6,473 nt of DNA, from contig DAOVMN010000130.1 of assembly GCA_030630685.1 (NCBI GenBank), positions 1 to 6,473 of the forward strand, given 5' to 3'. The notes below the pieces were generated by a model. That model was not told the origin of the DNA, did not search any database, and was given only the letters and a program-made list of their open reading frames with translations. Position 1 is the stretch's first letter; the number at the start of each line of letters is the position of its first letter. Made by a program: the position numbers and the translations under genes. Below are positions 1 through 5,674 of the stretch, in pieces. Source of the DNA: Thermoplasmata archaeon. Lineage in GTDB: Archaea; Thermoplasmatota; DAOVMN01.

Positions 1-1
1 A

Positions 2-2113
2 GGAAACCTGGATGGTGCCGTGGATCTCGCAGACGATTACATGGAGGAGCATGGGAAAGACACCAATGTTCTTTCCACTATAACCTATATTGCATTGCAA
101 CATAAAAAAACGGACCTGGCAAAGGAGTATCTCGAAGAGCTGAAGGTGCTTGCTCCAAACAAGTTAGACATCCAGAAACTCGATGTGCTGATAATAATGC
201 AGGAAGGAAAAATCAAGGAGGGTGCAGCCCTCGCGGAAGAGATAGCCTCCCGATCAAAAAGCAGAACCGAGAGATTCGATACTCTACTGTATTTTGCCAC
301 AGAATTTTCAAATGAAGATCAATTTGACATAGCGGAGAGATTTGCCAAGAAGGCCTTCAAGATCAAACGGGCAGATCCGGATGTTCTTAACATTCTGGGG
401 GAGGTTGCCCTGAAAAAGGATGATATCAATGGTGCGGAGAAATACTTCAGGAAGGCGGCCCTCGTCTCTCCAAGGCATTTTGACGCCCAAATGGGGTTGG
501 GAGCAGTGCTGGAAGAGAAAGAGGATTATGATAGGGCTGAATCTCATTACCAACGGATGTTAGAGATATTCCCCGAAGATGTGGAGCCGTACGAAAGGCT
601 TGCAATGATCTACACCATCTGGGGTTGGGAAGATGATCTTCACCATGTAATAAGCCTGGCTGAAGAAAATAGCATGGATAGTCCGATATTCTATGCTTTA
701 AGGGCCAAGTTGCATATCTCCAAAAAAAGGGCTGAAGAGGCGATAGGGGTCCTTAAAGAAGGACTTGAGCAATGGCCCTATGACGGGACACTTAACGATT
801 TAATGTTCCTGGCGGAATTGGCTGGTGGATGGGTATTTGCGGCCCTGGCTAGTGCCCTCAGAAATGAAATGATGTTCGAGGGCCCTCCTATACTTGAGGA
901 TATCCCCGAGGATGGGAAGATAGAGACGGATACGCTATGGGCCAAGAGGAGGAGAGGAATCTCCAAGATGGTAAGGGAAGCGTTTTTCCATGATACCGGG
1001 GGGATTCCCGAGGAGACGGAAAAGCACCAGGATGAGGCTGTGGGAATGCCTGAGGAGATGGAAAAGGACCGGGATGAGGCTGTGGAAATCCCTGAGAAAA
1101 TGGAAAAGCACCGGGACGATACCTTGGAAATCCCTGGGGAGATGGAAAAGCACAAGCATGATGCTGTGGAAATCCCTGAGGAGATGGAAAAGGACCGGGA
1201 TGATGCTGTGGGAACACCTGAGAAAATGGAAAAGGACCAGGATGACATATTGGAAATGCCTGAAGAGATGAAAAAGGACCAGGATGAGGCTGTAAAAATC
1301 CCTGAGGAGATGAAAAAGGACCAGGATGAGGCTGTGGAAATCCCTGAGAAAATGGAAAAGCACCGGGACGATACCTTGGAAATCCCTGGGGAGATGGAAA
1401 AGCACAAGCATGATGCTGTGGAAATCCCTGAGGAGATGGAAAAGCACAAGCATGATGCTGTGGGAACACCTGAGGAGATGGAAAAGGACCGGGATGATAC
1501 CTTGGAAATCCCTGAGGAGATGGAAAGGGACCGGGATGACATATTGGAAATCCCTGAGGAGATGGAAAAGGACCGGGATGATGCTATAAAAATCCCTGAG
1601 GAGATGGAAAAGCACAAGCATGATGCTGTGGAAATCCCTGAAGAGATGGAAAAAGACCGGGATGATGCTTTGAAAATCCCTGAGGAGATGGAAAAGGAAA
1701 TCAAAAGATTCACGGAGTATCATTTTCTAATGGGATACTATGATTTCATCGATATTCGAATCAGGGAGAGTTCCGAGCTATTGAAAAATGAGAATATCCC
1801 GAAAGAGCTGGAAAAGGATTATAGAAAAGGGGTATTTTTTGTATCCCGGGTTGTTAAAAACACTATCGATACCGCCTTTAATAAATTAACGGCTAATTTG
1901 GGAATGGGGCTGCATTGGCTCACGTTTAAAGAGAGTATCGAGGTCAGTGCCGCGGATGAAAGAATAAAGAAGGTCTTGGAGGGCATGAATGATGAAGAAA
2001 GACCCTCCGTATCCAATGGAAGGATAACCCTTTACCGACCGTACTTTGAAGGATCTACGACCTTCCCTGAAATCGCTTTTTCCCTCTTCCCTGAGTTCCG
2101 GCCCGGTCAATGA
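2..2113 (+). CDS. TPR-repeat protein with a 16-unit charged 14-residue repeat array (5' partial)
   Basis: The reading frame is open to the left edge. The GTG at 20 is the first possible start, but the codons before it (Gly-Asn-Leu-Asp-Gly-Ala) continue a TPR-like helix and no ribosome binding site is visible, so the true start is probably upstream. Counting from the codon at position 2, 703 residues are present. Residues 1-125 are helical with degenerate TPR units. Four clear 34-residue TPRs follow at about 126-157, 158-191, 192-225 and 226-259, with the usual small/aromatic pattern (for example LGEVALKKDDINGAEKYF). A linker leads to the array at 335-558, sixteen units of consensus IPEEMEKDRDDAVE, then a truncated unit and a tail of about 135 residues that I do not recognise. 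TPRs are protein-binding scaffolds, so a scaffold role is inferred. No signal peptide can be judged because the N-terminus is missing. Its stop overlaps the longest trmG10 frame, so the two are probably co-transcribed. Function unknown. Confidence 0.85.
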   Translation, partial: GNLDGAVDLADDYMEEHGKDTNVLSTITYIALQHKKTDLAKEYLEELKVLAPNKLDIQKLDVLIIMQEGKIKEGAALAEEIASRSKSRTERFDTLLYFATEFSNEDQFDIAERFAKKAFKIKRADPDVLNILGEVALKKDDINGAEKYFRKAALVSPRHFDAQMGLGAVLEEKEDYDRAESHYQRMLEIFPEDVEPYERLAMIYTIWGWEDDLHHVISLAEENSMDSPIFYALRAKLHISKKRAEEAIGVLKEGLEQWPYDGTLNDLMFLAELAGGWVFAALASALRNEMMFEGPPILEDIPEDGKIETDTLWAKRRRGISKMVREAFFHDTGGIPEETEKHQDEAVGMPEEMEKDRDEAVEIPEKMEKHRDDTLEIPGEMEKHKHDAVEIPEEMEKDRDDAVGTPEKMEKDQDDILEMPEEMKKDQDEAVKIPEEMKKDQDEAVEIPEKMEKHRDDTLEIPGEMEKHKHDAVEIPEEMEKHKHDAVGTPEEMEKDRDDTLEIPEEMERDRDDILEIPEEMEKDRDDAIKIPEEMEKHKHDAVEIPEEMEKDRDDALKIPEEMEKEIKRFTEYHFLMGYYDFIDIRIRESSELLKNENIPKELEKDYRKGVFFVSRVVKNTIDTAFNKLTANLGMGLHWLTFKESIEVSAADERIKKVLEGMNDEERPSVSNGRITLYRPYFEGSTTFPEIAFSLFPEFRPGQ
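1072..1192 (+). repeat. 121 bp exact direct repeat, copy 1 (inside the 42 bp array)
   Basis: By eye, this segment is identical, base for base, to 1324-1444. The offset is 252 bp, exactly six 42 bp units. It spans the end of unit 2 to the start of unit 5. The surrounding units also match better at a six-unit offset (for example the Thr-Pro units 6 and 12), which shows a higher-order duplication within the array. Confidence 0.9.
1324..1444 (+). repeat. 121 bp exact direct repeat, copy 2
   Basis: Second copy of the segment at 1072-1192, covering the end of unit 8 to the start of unit 11. Identity breaks immediately outside on both sides (G/A at 1071/1323 and G/C at 1193/1445). Confidence 0.9.
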
Positions 2114-2117
2114 GGGG
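2112..2117 (+). promoter_or_regulatory. Ribosome binding site favouring the 2122 start of trmG10
   Basis: GAGGGG lies just before the ATG at 2122; the GAGG core is six bases from it. The in-frame ATG at 2110, which overlaps the upstream TGA, has no comparable purine run before it. This favours 2122, which yields an N-terminus beginning MRYLIEF. Confidence 0.55.
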
Positions 2118-2121
2118 AAGA

Positions 2122-3162
2122 ATGCGGTATCTTATCGAGTTCACCGGAGAACACCCATCCCTCCCCTTAGAGGAACTGAAAGTCGCAGCCCGGGCATGCG
2201 GAGAGGGGTTCACCCTTCTGGAACGCAAGGGAAGGCTTGCGGTGGTGGAAACCGAGAGGCTCATCGATGCTGTCACCAGAGCGGCCCTTGTGCGTGCCTT
2301 TTTCCTGGAGTGTGCCACAAAGCTTGAAGATTCAGGGAATTCACCTGAAATAGAGAAAAGAGGAAAGCAGATACAGGCCTTCATTTCAAGGCATTTCTCC
2401 AATGCACGGAGCTATCGAATCTCCCTGCGAAAGCTTGGAGGAAGGTATTTAGAGGCCGATGTCGAGAAGATAATAAACCACCTTGCCCATGAAATCGAGC
2501 TTGAGGTCTCACTCGACAAGCCTGATATCGAGGCCTTTGTCTATCTGACTCCTGCCCTCCACTTCGGTATCAAAGTGCATGAGAATGACAGGAGGGGATT
2601 CAGGGAGCGGGCGGTGAGATATCGACCCTTTTTCAGCCCGATCTCATTACATCCCGTTTTTGCAAGGGTGCTTGTTAATCTAAGCCGCGTAAAGATAGGC
2701 GGATCGCTACTGGACCCCTTCTGCGGTACCGGCGGGATCCTTTTAGAGGCCTCGAAGATCGGGTTGAAGTCCATCGGTGCGGACCTGAACAGAAAGATGC
2801 TGAAAGGTGCAGGGATCAACCTGAAGCACTTCAAGCAGGATGCCATGCTCATAGATTCGGACATCGGGGACATCAAAGACTCCCTGAAAAAACATGGAAT
2901 CGATCACGTGGATGGTATTGCCACTGACATGCCGTATGCGCGGGCCTCCACAACATTTGGGGAGGATCTAAATTCGCTTTCAACGCGGGCTTTCAGGGCC
3001 TTCGAAGAGGTGCTCGAACCGGGTGGATGGGCCGCGATAGTGGGCTCTGATCCGGAAGTCATCAAACCCGCTCGGGACAAGCTGAAGCTGATATCATGTC
3101 ACAGGCTGAGGGTGCACAGGAGTCTCAGCAGGTACTTTATGGTGTACAGGAAAGAGGGGTGA
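2122..3162 (+). CDS. trmG10: tRNA (guanine-10-N2)-methyltransferase, THUMP + Rossmann domains (Trm-G10/Trm11 family)
   Basis: Probable SAM-dependent enzyme that methylates N2 of guanosine 10 in tRNA (m2G/m2,2G in archaea), acting in the cytoplasm. The protein has 346 residues from the ATG at 2122 (350 if the ATG at 2110 is used), close to the usual 330-350. Residues 1 to about 150 form the N-terminal and THUMP-like RNA-binding part. The family's linker follows (RPFFSPISLHPVFARVLVNL, about 168-187). The SAM-binding motif I is LLDPFCGTGGILLEA at about 196-210, then GADLN as the acidic ribose-binding strand end. The catalytic motif IV reads TDMPYA (Asp269-Tyr272), where most relatives have DPPY. 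The end, SRYFMVYRK, is a typical closing strand. It follows the TPR gene without a gap and is probably co-transcribed with it. The family call is firm; the exact target base and the mono- or dimethyl outcome are inferred from archaeal relatives. Confidence 0.88.
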   Translation: MRYLIEFTGEHPSLPLEELKVAARACGEGFTLLERKGRLAVVETERLIDAVTRAALVRAFFLECATKLEDSGNSPEIEKRGKQIQAFISRHFSNARSYRISLRKLGGRYLEADVEKIINHLAHEIELEVSLDKPDIEAFVYLTPALHFGIKVHENDRRGFRERAVRYRPFFSPISLHPVFARVLVNLSRVKIGGSLLDPFCGTGGILLEASKIGLKSIGADLNRKMLKGAGINLKHFKQDAMLIDSDIGDIKDSLKKHGIDHVDGIATDMPYARASTTFGEDLNSLSTRAFRAFEEVLEPGGWAAIVGSDPEVIKPARDKLKLISCHRLRVHRSLSRYFMVYRKEG

Positions 3163-3185
3163 TGGCAATTATCCTTAAGACAAGC

Positions 3186-3195
3186 TTTAAATATA
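3186..3195 (+). promoter_or_regulatory. Archaeal TATA box before the AbrB fusion gene
   Basis: TTTAAATATA lies in the 54-base gap after trmG10. Its centre is about 26 bases before the ATG at 3217, the usual distance between an archaeal TATA box and the transcription start, so the transcript probably begins at or near the start codon (leaderless). No Shine-Dalgarno sequence precedes the ATG. The same 11-base string AGCTTTAAATA recurs at 4912-4922 at nearly the same distance from the next gene's ATG. Confidence 0.65.
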
Positions 3196-3216
3196 AAGTT
3201 ATCCTTTGTGTATACT

Positions 3217-4182
3217 ATGTATAACTCCATCGAGCTGAAGGTAAGAAAATGGGGCAACAGCCTGGGGATACGAATCCCAAAGCATCTTGCCGAACTCATG
3301 AACGTCCAGGACGGCATGAAGCTGAAACTCACCTTCAAAAGCGACCATGTGGAAATGAGGATCAGTGATGAGGAAACAGTCCTGAACGAAAAAAAGGATA
3401 ATGTGAATCTAAAAAAAGTCAGGTTCTCCACCCCAATCTACCCCCCCAGGCTCCGGGGGAGACGAACCCCGCTTGCCCTCACGGACAGAAACTTCGGGGA
3501 GGCCGTCAAGAGATATCCCTTCATGATCGTAGTTTTCCTGGACTACATGTACCTTGATTTCTACGACAAGATCGAGGAGAGGCTTGTGAGGCTGAAAGGG
3601 CTTGCGGATTATTATTCAGGCATGGTCTGGTTCGGGATAGCCAAGATGGAGGAGAACGAACTTGCAAGGGAGAGATATGTGGGGAATGTATGGGGGGAAG
3701 AAGAGATCAGGGGGTTCATCAATGGCCGATTGGCATTCAAAGCTGGAAAAATCGAGGACTTGGAGGATGTGATCGAGGGGATACTGCCCTCCGACAAACT
3801 GCAGACCCTCGATAAAAGACAAAAATATACTGTGCCCATCCTTGCCACCAACCATAACATGAACGATATCCTGACACGGAGACCCCTTATTGTCTCGGGA
3901 TTCTTTTCCCCAGGAGAGAAAAAAGGGGTTCGGATCTTCAATGAGCTGGCAAAGAAATACCAGGGGGAGGTGATCTTCACCCTTACCACGGATAGAGTGC
4001 TGTTCAATGAAGGAAGCAGGACCTTCTATAGAAATCCACTTTTTGAAAGGTTCAATATCACAAAAAACTCCGAGGTGATCCTGTTTCATGGAGGGGCAAT
4101 TGCAAAACGCGGGCACCTTCGTGATAAGGAGAGCCTTACCGATCTTATCGACCAACACATAAAACAGGAGAAAAAGATTTGA
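3217..4182 (+). CDS. AbrB/MazE-type DNA-binding domain fused to two cysteine-free thioredoxin-fold-like domains
   Basis: 321 residues from the ATG at 3217. A GTG at 3208 would add three residues, but TATA-box spacing favours 3217. Residues 1 to about 48 are a SpoVT/AbrB (MazE-like) swapped-hairpin domain with the hallmark KVRKWGNSLGIRIPK. A basic, proline-containing linker (YPPRLRGRRTP) follows. Residues about 88-190 read like thioredoxin: LTDRNFGEAVKRYPFMIVVF, then YLDF (112-115) where CxxC would sit, then LADYYSGMVWFGIAK and a late glycine turn. Residues about 207-318 read like a second thioredoxin/PDI-b-type domain (FNELAKKYQGEVIFTL, later FNITKNSEVILFHGG) with serine at the usual cis-proline site. 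There is no cysteine anywhere, so thiol redox chemistry is excluded. No signal peptide or membrane segment is visible, so it should be cytoplasmic, perhaps a DNA-binding regulator with a binding or sensing module (inference). No MazF-like toxin is adjacent. Its stop overlaps the trmJ start. The AbrB call is strong; the thioredoxin-fold call is by pattern only. Confidence 0.75.
   Translation: MYNSIELKVRKWGNSLGIRIPKHLAELMNVQDGMKLKLTFKSDHVEMRISDEETVLNEKKDNVNLKKVRFSTPIYPPRLRGRRTPLALTDRNFGEAVKRYPFMIVVFLDYMYLDFYDKIEERLVRLKGLADYYSGMVWFGIAKMEENELARERYVGNVWGEEEIRGFINGRLAFKAGKIEDLEDVIEGILPSDKLQTLDKRQKYTVPILATNHNMNDILTRRPLIVSGFFSPGEKKGVRIFNELAKKYQGEVIFTLTTDRVLFNEGSRTFYRNPLFERFNITKNSEVILFHGGAIAKRGHLRDKESLTDLIDQHIKQEKKI
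4166..4170 (+). promoter_or_regulatory. Shine-Dalgarno site supporting the TTG start of trmJ
   Basis: AGGAG lies within the last codons of the preceding gene, eight bases before the TTG at 4179. It supports an unusual TTG start that overlaps the upstream TGA stop (TTGA). Confidence 0.65.
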
Positions 4183-4919
4183 CCGATTTTATCGTGGTTC
4201 TTGTGGAGCCCATGATCCAAGGAAATATCGGAGCCGTTGCCCGGACCATGATGAACTTCTGTGTGAGGGAACTCAGACTGGTAGGCGATATCTCCATCCA
4301 GAAGGAGGCAAGGCAGAGGGCGGTCCATGCCCAGGTGGTACTGGATAATGCAGGCTTTTACCCTACCCTCGCGGATGCAGTAAAGGATGTGAATCTCAGA
4401 GCAGCTACCACAGGCGTGGCACCGGAGAACGAGAAGCGGCATCTGCGCTCCCACCTTGAGCTCGAAGAGTTTGCAGAGAGATCGGTTAGAATGGAGGAGA
4501 AGATTGCCTTGATTTTTGGAAGGGAGAACTATGGGCTCTTCAATTCCGAGCTCAGACTCTGTGATGTTGTGGTGACGATCCCCACCTCGGGCGAATATCC
4601 CATCATGAACCTTTCCCATGCGGCCTCTGTTGTGCTGTATCAGCTTTACATTGCCCGACAAAAAACGGAAGGGCGTTTTAGTGCAAGGAGAGACGCCGCA
4701 CCCGGAGACATGGACCGGTTGTGCAGACGGGTGGATTCCTTGCTTATGGGAATAAGATACCCGGAGCACAAAAGCGAGAACACCTCGATAATGCTGAGGC
4801 GGATATTGGGGAGGGCGTTCATCAGCCGGTGGGAGTACCACACCCTGATGGGGGTGCTCAGCCATGTCGAGAGGGGGCTGCAAGCCAGGAAGGAAAGGGA
4901 ATTTAGTGAACAGCTTTAA
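4179..4919 (+). CDS. trmJ: tRNA 2'-O-methyltransferase, TrmJ family (SPOUT)
   Basis: Probable SAM-dependent 2'-O-methyltransferase of tRNA position 32; characterised archaeal TrmJ makes Cm32. The protein has 246 residues, the usual length for TrmJ. The three SpoU motifs are present: motif 1 VEPMIQGNIGAVARTMMNF (9-27, with Asn16 and the conserved Arg22), motif 2 ALIFGRENYGL (110-120), and motif 3 IPTSGEYPIMNLSHA (134-148), which builds the knotted SAM site. The C-terminal helical part (about 180-235) resembles the TrmJ tail, including a late HTLMGVLSHVE segment. The TTG start is needed because the next in-frame ATG (residue 12) would cut off motif 1, and an AGGAG lies eight bases upstream. It overlaps the stop of the AbrB fusion gene, so the two are almost surely co-transcribed and translationally coupled. 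The family is certain; the target position is inferred. Confidence 0.9.
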   Translation: MTDFIVVLVEPMIQGNIGAVARTMMNFCVRELRLVGDISIQKEARQRAVHAQVVLDNAGFYPTLADAVKDVNLRAATTGVAPENEKRHLRSHLELEEFAERSVRMEEKIALIFGRENYGLFNSELRLCDVVVTIPTSGEYPIMNLSHAASVVLYQLYIARQKTEGRFSARRDAAPGDMDRLCRRVDSLLMGIRYPEHKSENTSIMLRRILGRAFISRWEYHTLMGVLSHVERGLQARKEREFSEQL

Positions 4920-4924
4920 ATAAA
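4915..4924 (+). promoter_or_regulatory. Archaeal TATA box before the M50 protease gene
   Basis: TTTAAATAAA overlaps the trmJ stop codon (TAA at 4917-4919) and starts 29 bases before the ATG at 4944. This again fits a transcript that begins at or next to the start codon. It shares AGCTTTAAATA with the box at 3183-3193. Confidence 0.6.
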
Positions 4925-4943
4925 TCCTATATTTCCCTCAGGT

Positions 4944-5663
4944 ATGGAGAAGAGCAGACCCATTGGAAGCTATGGCCCCTCCAGGGATAACAGGGACCCT
5001 TTCTACGAGATGGAGATCCATTATAGGCCATATCATGATCCCTTTGCACAGCCCGGGCCTGCCTTTATCTATCCCGGATCCGGACCTGCCGGGCGAGGGA
5101 TGTTCAATTTCACCAGGCAAGAAATAAAGGAACTGGTCATCTCCATCGCTGTGCTCACCTTTGCATTCACTATGGTTCTTGGGAGGGATGATTTTCTCAC
5201 CTACCTTGGCCCCTCGTTCATTGCGGTTCTGACCGGATTCTTTCTTCACGAGATGGGGCACAAGTTCGTTGCCCAGAGCTACGGCCTCCTCTCCGAGTTC
5301 AGGATGAGCATGCAGGGGCTCCTTCTTGCCATTATCACCTCACTTTTTGGTTTTCTCATCGCGGCCCCGGGAGCGGTCATGATCAGCGGCTACCCGACCA
5401 AGGCGCAGGCCGGAAAGATCGCTTTTGCCGGTCCTGCTGTCAATGTGATCATTGCATTGGTTTTCCTGCCGTTCAGCTTCCTTGGAGGCATCGTCGCCTT
5501 CACCGCCTCTCTCGTGGTATTCATCAATGCTATTCTTGCAGTGTTTAATCTCATCCCGGTCCATCCCCTTGACGGTGAGAAGATCCTGCACTGGAGCATG
5601 CTCCATTATGTTGGTATTGGGATTGCGGCCGTAACTCTACTCATCGGTTCCTGGTACCTGTAA
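4944..5663 (+). CDS. Site-2 protease family membrane metalloprotease (peptidase M50)
   Basis: Probable zinc intramembrane protease that cuts transmembrane segments of membrane-bound regulators or signal-peptide remnants; its substrate cannot be told. The protein has 239 residues. Residues 1-50 are a hydrophilic N-terminal extension rich in Pro, Gly and Tyr. Hydrophobic segments lie at about 61-80, 87-101, 124-148, 157-176, 180-201 and 220-238. The zinc-binding motif HEMGH (HExxH) is at 102-106 with Glu103 as catalytic residue. The second family motif, NLIPVHPLDG, is at 202-211 and provides the third zinc ligand, Asp210. GPAVN at 163-167 matches the conserved glycine-rich turn. There are no PDZ or CBS domains, so it belongs to the small, minimal type. 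A TATA box lies 20-29 bases upstream and hutI follows 11 bases downstream, suggesting a new transcription unit. Confidence 0.9.
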   Translation: MEKSRPIGSYGPSRDNRDPFYEMEIHYRPYHDPFAQPGPAFIYPGSGPAGRGMFNFTRQEIKELVISIAVLTFAFTMVLGRDDFLTYLGPSFIAVLTGFFLHEMGHKFVAQSYGLLSEFRMSMQGLLLAIITSLFGFLIAAPGAVMISGYPTKAQAGKIAFAGPAVNVIIALVFLPFSFLGGIVAFTASLVVFINAILAVFNLIPVHPLDGEKILHWSMLHYVGIGIAAVTLLIGSWYL

Positions 5664-5665
5664 AA

Positions 5666-5669
5666 GGTG
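5666..5669 (+). promoter_or_regulatory. Ribosome binding site of hutI
   Basis: GGTG (within GGTGTGA) matches part of the anti-Shine-Dalgarno complement and is five bases before the ATG at 5675. It favours that ATG over the in-frame GTG at 5669, which overlaps the site itself. Confidence 0.55.
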
Positions 5670-5674
5670 TGAAA

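Larger units (their letters stand above)
1004..1705 (+). repeat. In-frame 42 bp tandem repeat, 16 full units plus one partial
   Basis: Sixteen consecutive 42 bp units (1004-1675), all in frame, each encode a 14-residue unit of the type IPEEMEKDRDDAVE; a truncated seventeenth (IPEEMEKEIK) ends the array. The second-position proline is kept in every unit and the spacing never varies. Positions 8-10 switch between DRD/DQD, HRD/HQD and HKH. Four units (4, 10, 11, 15) carry HKH. The coding strand is strongly purine-rich. Fourteen residues equal two heptads, but the proline in every unit argues against one uninterrupted coiled coil; short capped helices are more likely (inference). Confidence 0.95.

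Noticed and set aside
20..22. GTG at 20 as the start of the TPR gene
   Set aside because: The frame is open upstream to the window edge, the preceding codons fit a TPR helix, and no ribosome binding site is suitably placed, so the gene is treated as 5' partial.
1004..1705. CRISPR-like array of 42 bp repeats
   Set aside because: The units abut with no spacers and stay in one reading frame; this is a coding tandem repeat.
778..1723. Long minus-strand open frames (up to 311 codons) and extra plus-strand frames across the repeat array
   Set aside because: A repeat whose period is a multiple of three keeps any stop-free frame open along the whole array. The products are serine- or phenylalanine-rich monotonous repeats, and the plus-strand frame continues into a real TPR domain.
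3217..3360. MazE antitoxin of a toxin-antitoxin pair
   Set aside because: The AbrB/MazE domain is fused to a long C-terminal region, and the neighbouring genes are tRNA methyltransferases; no MazF-like toxin gene is present.
3441..3459. GC-rich inverted repeat (CCCCC, 7-base loop, GGGGG)
   Set aside because: It lies inside the linker codons of the AbrB fusion gene, has no T-run after it, and is explained by Pro/Arg/Gly codons; not called a terminator.
4086..4883. 265-codon minus-strand open frame opposite trmJ
   Set aside because: It lies antisense to a gene with all three SpoU motifs, and its translation shows no recognisable domain; it is a shadow frame.
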